Part shown: positions 52,501 to 60,779 of the stretch, piece by piece
How the letters are laid out: every line of letters starts with the position of its first letter
How positions within the stretch are numbered: the first letter of the stretch is position 1
Assembly: GCF_009389715.1 (NCBI RefSeq)
Contig: NC_052396.1
Location: forward strand, 16,894,631-16,958,630
Reading direction: 5' to 3'
From: Phoenix dactylifera
Lineage: Eukaryota > Streptophyta > Magnoliopsida > Arecales > Arecaceae
DNA: 64,000 nt
Translations under genes and position numbers: made by a program
The notes under the pieces: generated by a model
Databases searched by the model: none
The model's input: the letters and a program-made list of their open reading frames with translations, nothing else
What the model was told of the DNA's origin: nothing

Positions 52501-55500
52501 TAAGATTTCAATTACAGAAAACACAACTAAGAACATCATAGAAAGAACGTCTGCTTTCTGTGTGCCCTTTTAGTTTCATATAATGAGCTATTTAATTTTC
52601 TTTCTTAGTCAGCCCACTCTTCTAGTGATATGAAAAGAATGATTTTGTTATTCTTTTTGATATATTGCTCAGTTCAATATCATGCATACAGAGGAAGAAG
52701 TTCCACCTTTCACTTGAAACAAACATCATCTTATATATGATGTAATAGCATCTATTCCAACAAAAAGCAACAGAAAAAAGTGAAAGGAGAAAAGTGCAAC
52801 ATTTATCTAAAGAATACTGAAAAAGTAACACCATGACCATGATCTGCAATTATCAAAGAACTGGATGAAGAACTACTGACCTTATAATAATTGATTGATT
52901 AACTTCATCTGCAATTAGGGGGGAAAAAGGAAAATCAAAGTCAAAGTTCAAGGTGGCTAAATATAATAGTAAGTTACATGTTGTAATTATGATGCAAATT
53001 GCTTACTTGAGATAAATTACCTCTTATCATTTCGCGAATGGCAGTATCTGCTATTGCATAAACATGTGGACTGTCAATAGCTTTTCGCCTATATGCTTCA
53101 ATGAGATCTTTTCCATAAAGATTTACTTTTTTAAATGGGTTGATAGCAACCAAAACTGGTCCTGCTTTAGTCTAAGTTGCAAGATGAAAAGATTTTTATG
53201 TGTTAAGAAAATTTATAATGAAGCTCTCAAATCTAGAGAGAAGATGAATTAATGAAAGTACTCAGATTTCAAATCTACAGGGAGCATGACTTAGTGAAAG
53301 TACTCACGTATATCATGTCTTGGGAATATCTATATTGCAGATTGTATAATACTGATGGTTCATTTAAATAACTGAGTTGCATAAGATCATCCACACCATC
53401 AAGAATTTCAGGGTTTGCAGGTAACAGACTCTCAGTGTTCAGCCTCAAAACCTTCAAACACAAATTTAGATGACAAGCTAGAATATTGTAAAAGAGAAAA
53501 CAAAGGTTCCTTAATATTTGGACTAGAATAGCTTACTTCACCCTCAGGAAGAGATATAACAGATACTGCCCCAGAAGTTGACAGAATGTTCCCCAATGCC
53601 CAATCACCATTTGCAAGTTTGCACCAGGCTTGAACCTTCTGAAACAATAAACTTTAACATGTAGGTCTTACAATCAATAGACAGTATGTGGATCATATCA
53701 TACCAACTGCAGCAGTTAATTTTTTTTTAAAAAAAAATGTACTCAATATTGGTAGGAATCTAAATTAAAATATTATACAAGAAAGCAACATAAGCAACCA
53801 TAACTTCCAGAAGCCATTTGCTTATCAGAAGAGTCACAAGATTATATGTAGCAGTTGACAATACAATGTTTCTTTATTCAAATATGCTGGGACAAATTTG
53901 CCCATTAAGATACGCTAAAGCAAGGTTCGTCGTCTCGGTATCGGATTCCGTACCAGTACCACACCAGCACAGTGTCGGTTGGTACGGTACGGATTTTTTT
54001 TAGCATACCGCATGTCGGTACGCTATCCGTACCGGATACCGATACCAAACCGATACAGTATGGTATGCCTTGTACCGCCCGGTTCGGGCTGGTACGGCAT
54101 ACCATGCGCTGAAGCAATAAGTGTAAAATTAAAGTACGAGGAGAAGCCTTATTTGTAACAACTCTAAGTAGTTATTCATATGACATGGGAGAAATAATAT
54201 TTTTTCTAAGATAGAGACCAATCATGCAAGAGATTATGCAGAATAAAACCTGACAACTCTAATTTTAATGAAAGAGAATCATTGTCGAGCTTATGAAAAG
54301 TACAAGGAAAATTGGACTATCAAATAATCAAATGTGACCCTTAAATCCTTATTCAGTTGAAGATTACAAAAAAGGTCCCCACAAACATATGCAGGAAACT
54401 GATGCATAAAAATGATGGGACTACAAATGGAATAGCATGGCAAAATTGATGCATAGAACAACTAAAAGGCTTTTGAATATAGAAGGCCTTAAGGACAAAT
54501 GCTTATCACTTTTGTCAGGATGCACTAATGTATGATTCCCCAGATCAGCCAAAGGACATATGAATCCGGTTGTAAAGAAGTGTATTTTACATGTATTATC
54601 CTATTATCAAGACATTGCAGCTCTATCTATATTCCATGACTTGCCTCAGAGGAAAACTTCTTGGAAAATTTGGATTTACGCAAAAGTGGTACAACCTGAC
54701 CAAAATATGATACCTAAATTATGGATCATGGTAGATATTAAACAAACTTTCTCAAGTAGTTCATACATGAAGTTCTAGACTTAATACCTGATGGGAGTGG
54801 GTAGGACCTTAATCCAACTCCTAAAAGAAGTTCTGGCCTCAAAATATATTAAAGAACCACTAGGCAACTGGTCCCGAGGGATTTGAATAAAGAGTAAGAA
54901 ACAAAAAGAAATATGAAAAATTTGATATAAGGATTACTCTCAAAAAGTGGGTGCACTCATTGCTAAAGCTCAGAACAGCATCTTAAGGAGAAATGCTGTT
55001 TTCTTATTTTTAAAAAGGGACTTTGACATGTTTATCCTCTTTTTCCGAACCCAAAACATTCCTCTTTTCTCCTAAAAAGAGATGGACAACTGAAAGTGAC
55101 AGGCAATGCAAGAGATTAATCCAGCACACAACCTGACAATTTTAAGAAACATGACCATCACCTTGAACTTACAAAAGTTTGGATTATGAAGTTATCAAGT
55201 TCAACGTTTCACAGTCATATTAAGCTGTCAATTACAAAAACATGTTCCCGATTTAACTTTTGCAGGAAACCAATGTATAAATGTGATGAGACTATAAATG
55301 ACATATCATGAGAATGCAACATTCTTGCAATTAAGAGGCTTCTGAATATGGAAAGTCTCAAGGAGAAATACTTATAACTTCTGGCAAGATGCTCTAAGTG
55401 ATGCCCAAGCTAGGATTAAGGCCACACACATCCGATGGTAAAAGAAATGTATTATTACATGCTCTATCCTACTGTCAGAAAAACTTCAGGACTATCTATA

Positions 55501-57296
55501 ACTTGCTTCCAAGAACATGAGTTGGAAAATTTAGCTCATGCACAACTTGAACAACCTGACCAATATGATTCTCAAAGCATGGATTGCAGTGGATTCTGAA
55601 CAAACTGAATGGTTCTCAGGTTACTGATAAATAAATTTCCAGCCTTAAGATAATATGTAATCCAATGGGGAGGGTAAGACCTTAAACGAACTCCTAAGAG
55701 ACCAAGAAGTTCTAACCTCAGAAACATATGAAAACACCACTCAGCAGCTCGTCCCATGGGATGTTAGATAAAGAGTACCAAAGCACAAAGAAATCCGAAG
55801 CATCTATTATGAGGATTTCTCTCAAAGAGTGGGTATGGTCATTGGTAGAGTTAATAAACATTATCTTAAGGAGACGTGCTGTTTTCTTATTGTTAGCAAG
55901 AAGTAGGTATGTAGAAAAACTAATCCCAGTATAATTCTCTACAGTGTCGCTTTTTTGAAAAAATGGGAAGTTTAACTGATACTTGACTAGCGGAGGCTAA
56001 CAGTTACAAGAAGACAGAAAAATTCTACATGCTAGAACCCAAAATAATAAGCCTATAACACAATGCAGAAGATCACTGACGGACCACTGCGCATGGCTCA
56101 CAAGGTAGAAGAGTACTAATATCCCTTTAGAGTGAAGTTAGATTAAGATTCACCGTTTCGGTACTAGATCTCGTACCTATGCCACACTACGACCATATCA
56201 GTATAGTACGGTCCGAGATTTTTTTCAGCGTACTAAGTGTCGGTACACCTTCCATACCAAATACAGATACCAAACCGGTACAGACCGATATGGTGAACCA
56301 TAAATTAGATGGATGGGCGCAGTTCACAGCATAATGTGCTGTAGCTAAAAATGTGAATCCCGCAAAAAGAAAGTAGAGAAGATCAAACACGAATCAAGTC
56401 AATGGCCTGAGGAAATTTACAAATAAACTTCAACATTAAGGAAGCAGATACAGCTGAATAGGGAACAGAGCCAATGCGCATCAATAAGCTAGCAACAACG
56501 GCGACCAAGAGTGAGATACCTGATGATCTATAATTCCCCTCAACTCTGCCTAATTAAACAAAAATAAATTTCCCAATCACAAGTACAATGTAAGTACATA
56601 CATAATATAAATAAGAAAAATCGTTACTGAAAATCCATGAAAATCACACATTTAACCATTTCCGAGGCAACATATAAATACCCCTGCATTTTCTGTTTGT
56701 TCTCGATAACTAAAACGTATGCTCCGAGCCCAATTTTAAGGTTGCGAGAATATATGCAGAAAAATGTAGCAATGGTGTAGATTTAATTCTTTTAAGAAAA
56801 AATAACAAAACCATCCCTGCACCTAAATCCGGTCTCGCCCTCATGAAGGAGTGATCTCTAACCAAAAGAAGAACAAAAGACTTACCTTCTTCGGGCCATA
56901 AGAGGTGGTATCGCTCCATCTGGAGTCAATCCGCAACGGAGCGACGACAGGCAACCTCGAAGTCACATCCTCGGATGCATCATCTCCCTCTCCTTCCGGA
57001 GATCTCTTCTCCCGGGAAGTCGTCCTCGAACTGTACGGCGACTCATCATTCCCCTGGAAACTCCCCATGTCCTCTTCATCCAAAGAAGGAAGATCCGTCT
57101 TCGATTCCTTCAGTTCCTTCCTGTCGCCGGCTTCCTCCAAGGAGGAAGGCATGGAGCCGCTGGTGAAACTAAAATCTTGGGGCATCGATTTCGTGGACTG
57201 GAGCCGGGGTGGCGCCCGCGGTTTCACCCTGGACCTCTCCGGCTTGGTCTTCTTCGAGCTCGGCGCCCTCCGTGACCTCATTTCAACGGACGCCAT
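18831..57296 (-). CDS. VIII-1: Class VIII unconventional myosin heavy chain, 1,193 aa, 23 coding exons
   Basis: Exons in transcript order: 56886-57296, 53537-53638, 53308-53451, 53021-53171, 52881-52908, 51453-51618, 51149-51212, 51006-51019, 50833-50917, 41204-41307, 40955-41093, 33785-33903, 33545-33697, 33378-33467, 31004-31081, 25407-25565, 25116-25319, 23132-23337, 22917-23052, 22433-22562, 22136-22282, 21961-22040, 18831-19502. They join in frame with GT-AG borders (3,582 nt). Order of domains: disordered basic N-terminus; SH3-like segment (about 130-175); motor (about 185-855) with P-loop GESGAGKT (280-287), switch I NDNSSRFGK (328-336) and switch II DIYGFE (552-557); four IQ motifs (about 867-950); a short coiled coil and a class VIII tail ending [10 protein letters not shown]. 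Arabidopsis VIII-1/ATM1 is about 1,166 aa. Class VIII myosins work at plasmodesmata, endosomes and the cell plate. The ATG at 57294-57296 is used because the frame above it starts with TTG. No inactivating lesion was found. Confidence 0.96.
19503..21960 (-). other. Myosin intron 22 (2,458 bp)
   Basis: AT-rich. Apart from T-rich tracts near 20700-20900 and 21305-21325, I see no repeat or gene in it. Confidence 0.6.
21961..22562 (-). CDS. VIII-1: Myosin exons 20-22: IQ-motif neck
   Basis: Exons 22433-22562, 22136-22282 and 21961-22040 encode four consecutive IQ-like motifs: [46 protein letters not shown] and [15 protein letters not shown]. These bind calmodulin or calmodulin-like light chains and form the lever arm. 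Exon 20 ends at a weak donor (TCAT followed by GTATTT) that splits a Phe codon. Confidence 0.92.
23338..25115 (-). other. Myosin intron 17 (1,778 bp)
   Basis: Plain AT-rich intron. The stretch around 23930-24330 (CAGCATAGTGAAATG, TTTGGTTGCCTTCGAATAAAATTAGC, GGGCGTATTTGGCCAC) reads like a fragment of an old DNA transposon, but no paired ends were found. Confidence 0.4.
25975..26655. repeat. Tandem duplication of a ~341-bp unit in myosin intron 15
   Basis: CAATATCTCCAC at about 25981 returns at about 26322, and the sequence that follows (GTGATTCATGTCCTTA, TTCCATTCATT, GAATGGGAATGA, TTAGGCTTGTTTT, GGGGAATGAA) recurs in the same order. The two copies are visibly similar with scattered substitutions. 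Confidence 0.85.
26656..28424. other. Middle of myosin intron 15
   Basis: AT-rich with no clear gene. A moderately GC-rich patch near 26930-27400 and a run of A near 27390-27410 could be repeat debris. Confidence 0.3.
28425..30855. repeat. Diverged direct repeats bracketing 1.35 kb in myosin intron 15
   Basis: Segment 28425-28978 is matched in the same orientation by about 30320-30855. Shared landmarks, in order, are TCATCTTCAACT, AATGGTTTC/AGTGGTTTC, TCATTGACA/CCATTGACAATT, ACCATGGCAGA.ATATGAGT, CAATTTTCAA, CACTTGGTCATTCTAC, ATGTTCAATATG and CTACTTCC. The layout resembles a non-autonomous LTR element of about 2.5 kb, but I found no convincing primer-binding site or target duplication, so that reading is tentative. 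Confidence 0.55.
32529..32722. mobile_element. hAT-like MITE, GGTACC family, copy 1 (194 bp)
   Basis: Left end CATGGTATGCCACATCATAC; right end (reverse complement) CAAAGTATGCTATCTCGG. The flanking 8-bp duplication is GTTATAAT (32521-32528) and GTTATAGT (32723-32730), 7 of 8. It lies in myosin intron 14. Confidence 0.75.
33378..33697 (-). CDS. VIII-1: Myosin exons 13-14: switch II and relay region
   Basis: Exon 13 (33545-33697) encodes [20 protein letters not shown], then the class VIII linker [21 protein letters not shown], with switch II DIYGFE at 552-557. Exon 14 (33378-33467) encodes [20 protein letters not shown], the relay helix. Exon 12 (33785-33903) precedes them. By the usual count of 16 residues before DALAK, an Asp (about 499) occupies the TEDS site. 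Confidence 0.93.
34651..34845. repeat. Dispersed repeat, copy A
   Basis: This stretch begins TATAGGCACAAATTGAA and ends near CAGGACCATTTT. It has a same-orientation partner at 38780-38970, with landmarks ATCATGATGAAGCAT, CATATGGCAATTT/TATATGGTATTTT, GATTTGGATG-type, CCCCAAGATC and TCAAGGATCATA. Both copies are in myosin intron 11. Confidence 0.8.
34850..35320. mobile_element. Possible further GGTACC-family element (unresolved ends)
   Basis: It starts like the family (CAAGGATTT at 34850) and contains GGTACC and TAGTACC motifs plus a purine-rich core (35145-35230) like the cores of the copies at 36220 and 37240. I could not find a matching right end or an 8-bp duplication. Confidence 0.35.
35712..36086. 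mobile_element. hAT-like MITE, GGTACC family, copy 2 (375 bp)
   Basis: Left end CAAGATATGCGGTACC; right end (reverse complement) CATGGTCTGCCGTACCGG. The flanking duplication is CCTACGGG (35704-35711) and CCTACGAG (36087-36094), 7 of 8. The interior is dominated by degenerate CGGTACGG/CCGGTACC words. Several overlapping open frames (GTGRY-type) are translation artefacts. Confidence 0.85.
36220..36862. mobile_element. hAT-like MITE, GGTACC family, copy 3 (643 bp)
   Basis: Left end CAAGATTTTCTATGCC; right end (reverse complement) CAAGGAATGCAGAAACC. The flanking duplication is ACAAGAAG (36212-36219) and ATAAGAAG (36863-36870), 7 of 8. The core has a GA-rich tract (36296-36510) and a CT-rich tract (36676-36755) facing one another. 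Confidence 0.8.
37240..37907. mobile_element. hAT-like MITE, GGTACC family, copy 4 (668 bp)
   Basis: Left end CAAAGTCTGCTAAACCGG; right end (reverse complement) CAAGGTATGCAGAACCG. The flanking duplication is TTAAGCCC (37232-37239) and TTAGGCCC (37908-37915), 7 of 8. GGTACC-rich arms (37250-37405, 37840-37900) surround a purine-rich then GC-rich core. Confidence 0.85.
38780..38970. repeat. Dispersed repeat, copy B
   Basis: Partner of 34651-34845. The flanking open frame at 38564-38809 (81 codons, Asp/Lys-rich) is unrecognised and runs into this copy, so it may be part of the same unknown element. Confidence 0.8.
39288..39614. mobile_element. hAT-like MITE, GGTACC family, copy 5 (327 bp)
   Basis: Left end CAAGGTCCGTCGAACTGG; right end (reverse complement) CAAGGTCTACTGAATCGG. 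The flanking duplication GACTTGGC is perfect (39280-39287 and 39615-39622). Interior repeats are of the GAACCGG/GGTACC kind. Confidence 0.9.
42156..42437. mobile_element. hAT-like MITE, GGTACC family, copy 6 (282 bp)
   Basis: Left end CATAGTCTGCTGAACCGG; right end (reverse complement) CAAGGTACACCGGTATTGG. The flanking duplication is GTTCAAAA (42148-42155) and GTTCAAAT (42438-42445), 7 of 8. It lies in myosin intron 9. Confidence 0.85.
43457..44790 (-). mobile_element. Larger hAT-like element with decayed coding remnant
   Basis: One end is CAAGGATTGCCGAACCG (43457), the family terminus, followed by GGTACC-type words. Reading away on the minus strand there is a decayed frame across about 43785-44420, with pieces such as [30 protein letters not shown], a Tyr/Pro-rich stretch and [20 protein letters not shown]. 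The last 400 bp toward 43457 match the 48680-49080 copy in opposite orientation. The other end (near 44690-44790) has family words but no clear terminus or target duplication. I infer a C-terminal transposase-like remnant; the family identity of this protein is not proven. Confidence 0.55.
45023..45440. mobile_element. hAT-like MITE, GGTACC family, copy 7 (418 bp), hairpin-rich
   Basis: Left end CATGGAATGCCGTACCGG; right end (reverse complement) CAAGGTCCGCCGTACCGG: 15 of 18 identical. The flanking duplication CCGCCCAC is perfect (45015-45022 and 45441-45448). It inserted into the nested element, making a third level. It includes two long perfect hairpins: a 13-bp stem at 45122-45134/45142-45154 and an 11-bp stem at 45291-45301/45305-45315. 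Confidence 0.92.
45921..46264. repeat. Two-unit GC-rich tandem repeat (172 bp each)
   Basis: GGATGCT begins units at 45921 and 46093. Each unit contains three shorter copies of a CGGCCACTGGCGGGGC.GGCTCAGT motif of about 33 bp, followed by AGCATC.AAGAGCCC. Confidence 0.85.
51006..51019 (-). CDS. VIII-1: Myosin exon 8: 14-nt microexon
   Basis: The 14 bases TTTTACTTGAGAAG complete the conserved motor sequence T-FLLEK-SRVVQ between exon 7 (ends ...AKIQT plus one base) and exon 9 (starts SRVVQ). It is flanked by AG and GTAC on the minus strand, and the frame only closes if it is included. Confidence 0.9.
51453..51618 (-). CDS. VIII-1: Myosin exon 6: P-loop and switch I
   Basis: This exon encodes the nucleotide-binding core: GESGAGKT (residues 280-287), the [19 protein letters not shown] helix region, LEAFGNAKT and NDNSSRF of switch I (the GK follows in exon 7). 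All key ATP-binding residues are present, so the motor should be catalytically competent. Confidence 0.95.
53921..54106. mobile_element. hAT-like MITE, GGTACC family, copy 8 (186 bp)
   Basis: Left end CAAGGTTCGTCGTCTCGG; right end (reverse complement) CATGGTATGCCGTACCAG. The flanking duplication is CGCTAAAG (53913-53920) and CGCTGAAG (54107-54114), 7 of 8. It is in myosin intron 1 and is the close relative of the copy at 56144. Confidence 0.85.
54224..55900. repeat. Tandem duplication of a ~883-bp unit in myosin intron 1
   Basis: ATGCAAGAGATTA near 54225 returns near 55108, ACCTGACAA at 54248 returns at 55131, and TGCTGTTTTCTTATT at 54994 returns at 55877. All three are offset by 883 bases. 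Many scattered differences show the duplication is old. Confidence 0.85.
56144..56302. mobile_element. hAT-like MITE, GGTACC family, copy 9 (159 bp)
   Basis: Left end TAAGATTCACCGTTTCGG; right end (reverse complement) TATGGTTCACCATATCGG. The flanking duplication is AGTTAGAT (56136-56143) and AATTAGAT (56303-56310), 7 of 8. The interior shares ACACTACGACC, CGAGATTTTTTTCAGC and ATACCAAACCGGTACAG-type words with the copy at 53921, in the same orientation. Confidence 0.8.
56886..57296 (-). CDS. VIII-1: Myosin exon 1: variable N-terminal extension
   Basis: It encodes residues 1-137: [10 protein letters not shown], a Lys/Arg/Pro-rich start, an acidic Ser/Asp/Glu-rich middle, and the conserved [12 protein letters not shown] end that leads into the SH3-like segment. 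The exon is GC-rich compared with all later exons. Arabidopsis VIII-1 has the same RWSDTSAY.RKK join, which supports the subgroup assignment. Confidence 0.9.
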
Positions 57297-60200
57297 TCGA
57301 TCGGACGCTCCCAATCTCTTCCCACCTGATCTCGAAACCTAGATAACCTCCCAAGATCGATTCTTTCGATTCCTCAAAACTTCTTGCCGTGTTCTACTAC
57401 ACTTCCTTCAAGGTTCTTATCTTCAATCCCAAGGACAAATTCAAAAAAAAAAAACCAAAAAAAGAAAAAAAAATAGAAGAATGAATGAACGTGGAGGATC
57501 TCTCGATCTAAATCACCGCCCGGAAGTAAAAATTCTCAAAAAAAAAAAGAAGAAAGGAAAAAAGCAACTTTGAGGCTGGGGGATATCAAAAAACTGCCAA
57601 AAAAATCAAGAAAGTAAAGAAAAGAGAAACCTCAAATAATTGGAGAAAGATGAGGAAAATTTTATGAGGAGGGGAGTGGGGAGGGAATTGGAAGGGATCA
57701 AAGGAGACTGGTGGAGGAGAGAAGGATCGCGCGAGTGGAGACGAAAGAAAGAAACAGGAAACCACCTTCCCTTCCACTTCTACTGTGCTTGCCTTTCTTC
57801 TTTCTCTTCTCGTTCCTGGTTTCTTTATGGTATTTAAAAAAAAAAGTTTTATGGATCGTATCGGAGAGAGAGAAAGAGAGTATAAAATGATATCAGTGAT
57901 TCATTTCGTAGAGAGAAAGGTTGGGGCTCGTCGACGGTCGTCACTGCCTCTGTTCTTTTTTTATGGAAGGTTTCCCCTTAACAGGTGGTCAGGTACCGTC
58001 TCCGACCCCAAAACTTTGTTAACGGCTAGGCGTAGATGACTGATGTACCCTTACTAGTTCTCATTAATGACTGAATCTTTGGGGAGTATTTTTGGTATCA
58101 TTTTCCAGATAGAGAGGGTAAAGAAGGGAATGAGAGAGATGCGGGGCGGGGAGGCCGGGGGAAATGACGCGGGCCTTTGACGAATAGGACGAGGACATGG
58201 GCCCGTTTTAAATTAGGGCCGCTAGAAAGTGATCCGACGGTTCAGAGGGGGATCCTTTTTTAATTTTATTTTCTATGGGTTTGCTGGGAAAAGCCGGCAA
58301 AAAGGATGCCTCGGTCCGACGGGTGGTGGCTGGATCACTCCTTTCTGCGAATTGGTTGATGATGAGAAATAAAGAGACCTTTCAAGCCAAACATATATTT
58401 AAAGAATAACAGGACTGCAGATTAGGTAACTGTCTATATGGCTAATCATTTTGGAGTTACCTTATGGGTCGGAGAGGGAGAGTTGACGCCGGTACTATGC
58501 AATCTTTTATTTTCCGATTTTATTGAGTATATTCGTACACATAATGTATGAAATACTTACTTTAGCACCAAAAAAAAAAAGAAAAAAAAAGAGACTTGCG
58601 AAAGCCTGTTAAAATACGTTTAAATTGCCTTCTAGGCCATGCTAGATTAGTTGGTGAGAGAGTGTGGTGCCTTCCAAATTGTGCATATGTACCAAGAGGC
58701 GATTATGGCAGCTGACTAGGCCGCCTTTTTTACTGTCCAACACTTCGAAGAGGTTCTCTAGACTTGTCATGTATCTGTTCCTCCACCGCCGAGCCATCTT
58801 CTTTCTCTTGACTCTGTTAGCTATGCTCACGTAAAATTTGTGCAAGCAGTCGGTGTACCAAAAAAAACCTACAAAAATACATTTGGCTTGTCGTGTCTTC
58901 ACCATTTTGAGTCGAACCGGCCAATATCCTGGCTGATCGAAAGGTGAGTTTTCAGTCTCAAAAATCCTACAAAACGTGAAGGAATGCGTTTATAGATCTT
59001 AAAACTCGAAAATCCCACCCATAAACCTGAAAACTCATTCATCCGTCCCAAGTTTCACGTAATATTGGCCCCAAGTTTCCCATCGCATGAGCCAGCTGCA
59101 ACCCCATGCACTGTTAGCCCCAAATTCATTATTATTGAAGATTGATTCTACTACCACGTGGTGCCAACTATATATTCTTCATCACCGAGGAATTACCCCT
59201 GTCACCCTCCCCACTGATCCCTGTCCTCTTATTTGGGCCTCTGATGGTGATGCAGCTAGATTCTAATGAGAAGGGACGAAACACACATATAAGATGTATG
59301 CTTGGAGCCAATTTCGGTGATGGGTGGTGGAGATTGTGAGAAGAACAAAAGACTCGGGCACTACAGTAGACAGTAGGAATCTCGAATCCTCTATAAAATA
59401 GTTGTTTTATTAAAAATAATAATAATAATTAACATTAACCATTGAGGTTATGAATGTTGATCATCTTATAACAAAATAAATGATATCTTTTGTTTCACCC
59501 TAGCTTTTGATTTGATTATATATTTATGTCTATTTTAAGGTTGCATGCAACTACCATTACAATATGTTCAATCAAGTAGCACTTGAATGACAAGATGAAT
59601 TAAGGTCTGGGGCTCCGCTCAGTTGTTTGAGCATCTTGTCTCTGGATGCATGCTCCCCAACTATATGGTGCACATAGCAACCACTGCAATTGCATCCACC
59701 ATGTAATTGTTATCTACCAACATATCCACAGCAAATTAACTATGCTATTCAACAAATCCCTATTTAGGTATCACAATTTTTCTTTTTACATTGTTTATGT
59801 AAATAATTATTCATTCTATAGAAAATAAGAAAAAATAAAATGATAGCCATTATTCGTATTATCTTTTAGAATTTTTCTCATTCGCCTTATAAATAGCCAT
59901 ATCAATGGAAATATGATTAAATAACAATTCTATTTGGTATGCATATACTATACAAAAAAGCTTCTAAATGATTATGGTGATCATTGCAACATAGGTTTGG
60001 CAATCGGGTCAAATCGGATCGGATACGGGTTAAGTTGGATGCATGTCAGATTAAAAAATTATTAACCTGAATCCTGATATTTATTAAATAGATCAAAAAT
60101 TTAGATATAAACCAAACCTATTGATAAAATAGGTAACCGGTCTGATCCGAATAATCTATTTACTAAATTGGTGGAGTCAAGTCAAATAGATTAAACAAGT

Positions 60201-60740
60201 TAAACGGATTAAATTGATTTAAATGAGTTAAATAGGTCGAGCGAGTCAAGTTAAACATGATAAAAATAAGTTAAGCAGGTTTTAAAGAGACCCCGAGCAA
60301 GTTAAATGGGTTAGATCATGATTTGACCTAATTATTAAATAGTCAAAATGAGTAAAATGGGCCATACATCTAAACCTAAATCCGAATTGTTTAACAAACA
60401 TGTCTAGATAAGTTAAATGGCTTTATTTAGAAGCAAAAAAAACTTGTTTTTCCAGATAGACTAATTGAATGCTAAAAAGATAAACTTTATTCGAACTTAT
60501 TAATTTGTATTTATCGGGAACCAAATATATCTAAATAAATAAAGGATAATTATACTTGTCAAACTCGCTCACAACTTATACAAAACCATTATTTTTCTTG
60601 CTCCTTTTTTTCAAAAGATAGAAAAAAGTGTCCTCGACCAAAAATATATTTTTAAAATTATACCCAAAGTAAAATAAAATTTGTGACAGTAAGAAAATAT
60701 AAAATATATAAATAAAGCTACCTCATCCTATCAACTTAAG
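57297..60740. other. Myosin 5' leader/promoter and upstream intergenic DNA
   Basis: 57297-57850 is pyrimidine-rich on the minus strand, as expected of a plant 5' leader, and the promoter should lie around or above 57850. A GC-richer patch is at 58140-58240. An 87-codon minus-strand frame at 58642-58905 is unrecognised. Near 60140-60340 a degenerate 10-base word (AGTTAAAYGG/RTTAAA) is repeated many times. I support no gene here. Confidence 0.4.
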
Positions 60741-60767
60741 TTTTTAGGACTAGTGGTGATTTCAACA

Positions 60768-60779
60768 TGGTATCAGAGC
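60768..60779 (+). mobile_element. Copia-type primer-binding site (LTR retrotransposon remnant)
   Basis: TGGTATCAGAGC is the 12-base complement of the 3' end of plant initiator tRNA-Met, the usual primer site of Ty1/copia elements. It directly follows a CA-ending sequence (...TTTCAACA, 60761-60767), as the 3' end of a 5' LTR would. The match stops after 12 bases, and no coding domain or second LTR is recognisable, so the element is a decayed remnant. Confidence 0.6.

Noticed and set aside
57297..57314. Six extra N-terminal residues of the myosin
   Set aside because: The upstream codon is TTG; the first in-frame ATG is at 57294-57296.
58642..58905. 87-codon minus-strand gene upstream of myosin
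   Set aside because: No recognisable family, atypical composition for a conserved protein, and no promoter or splice context.
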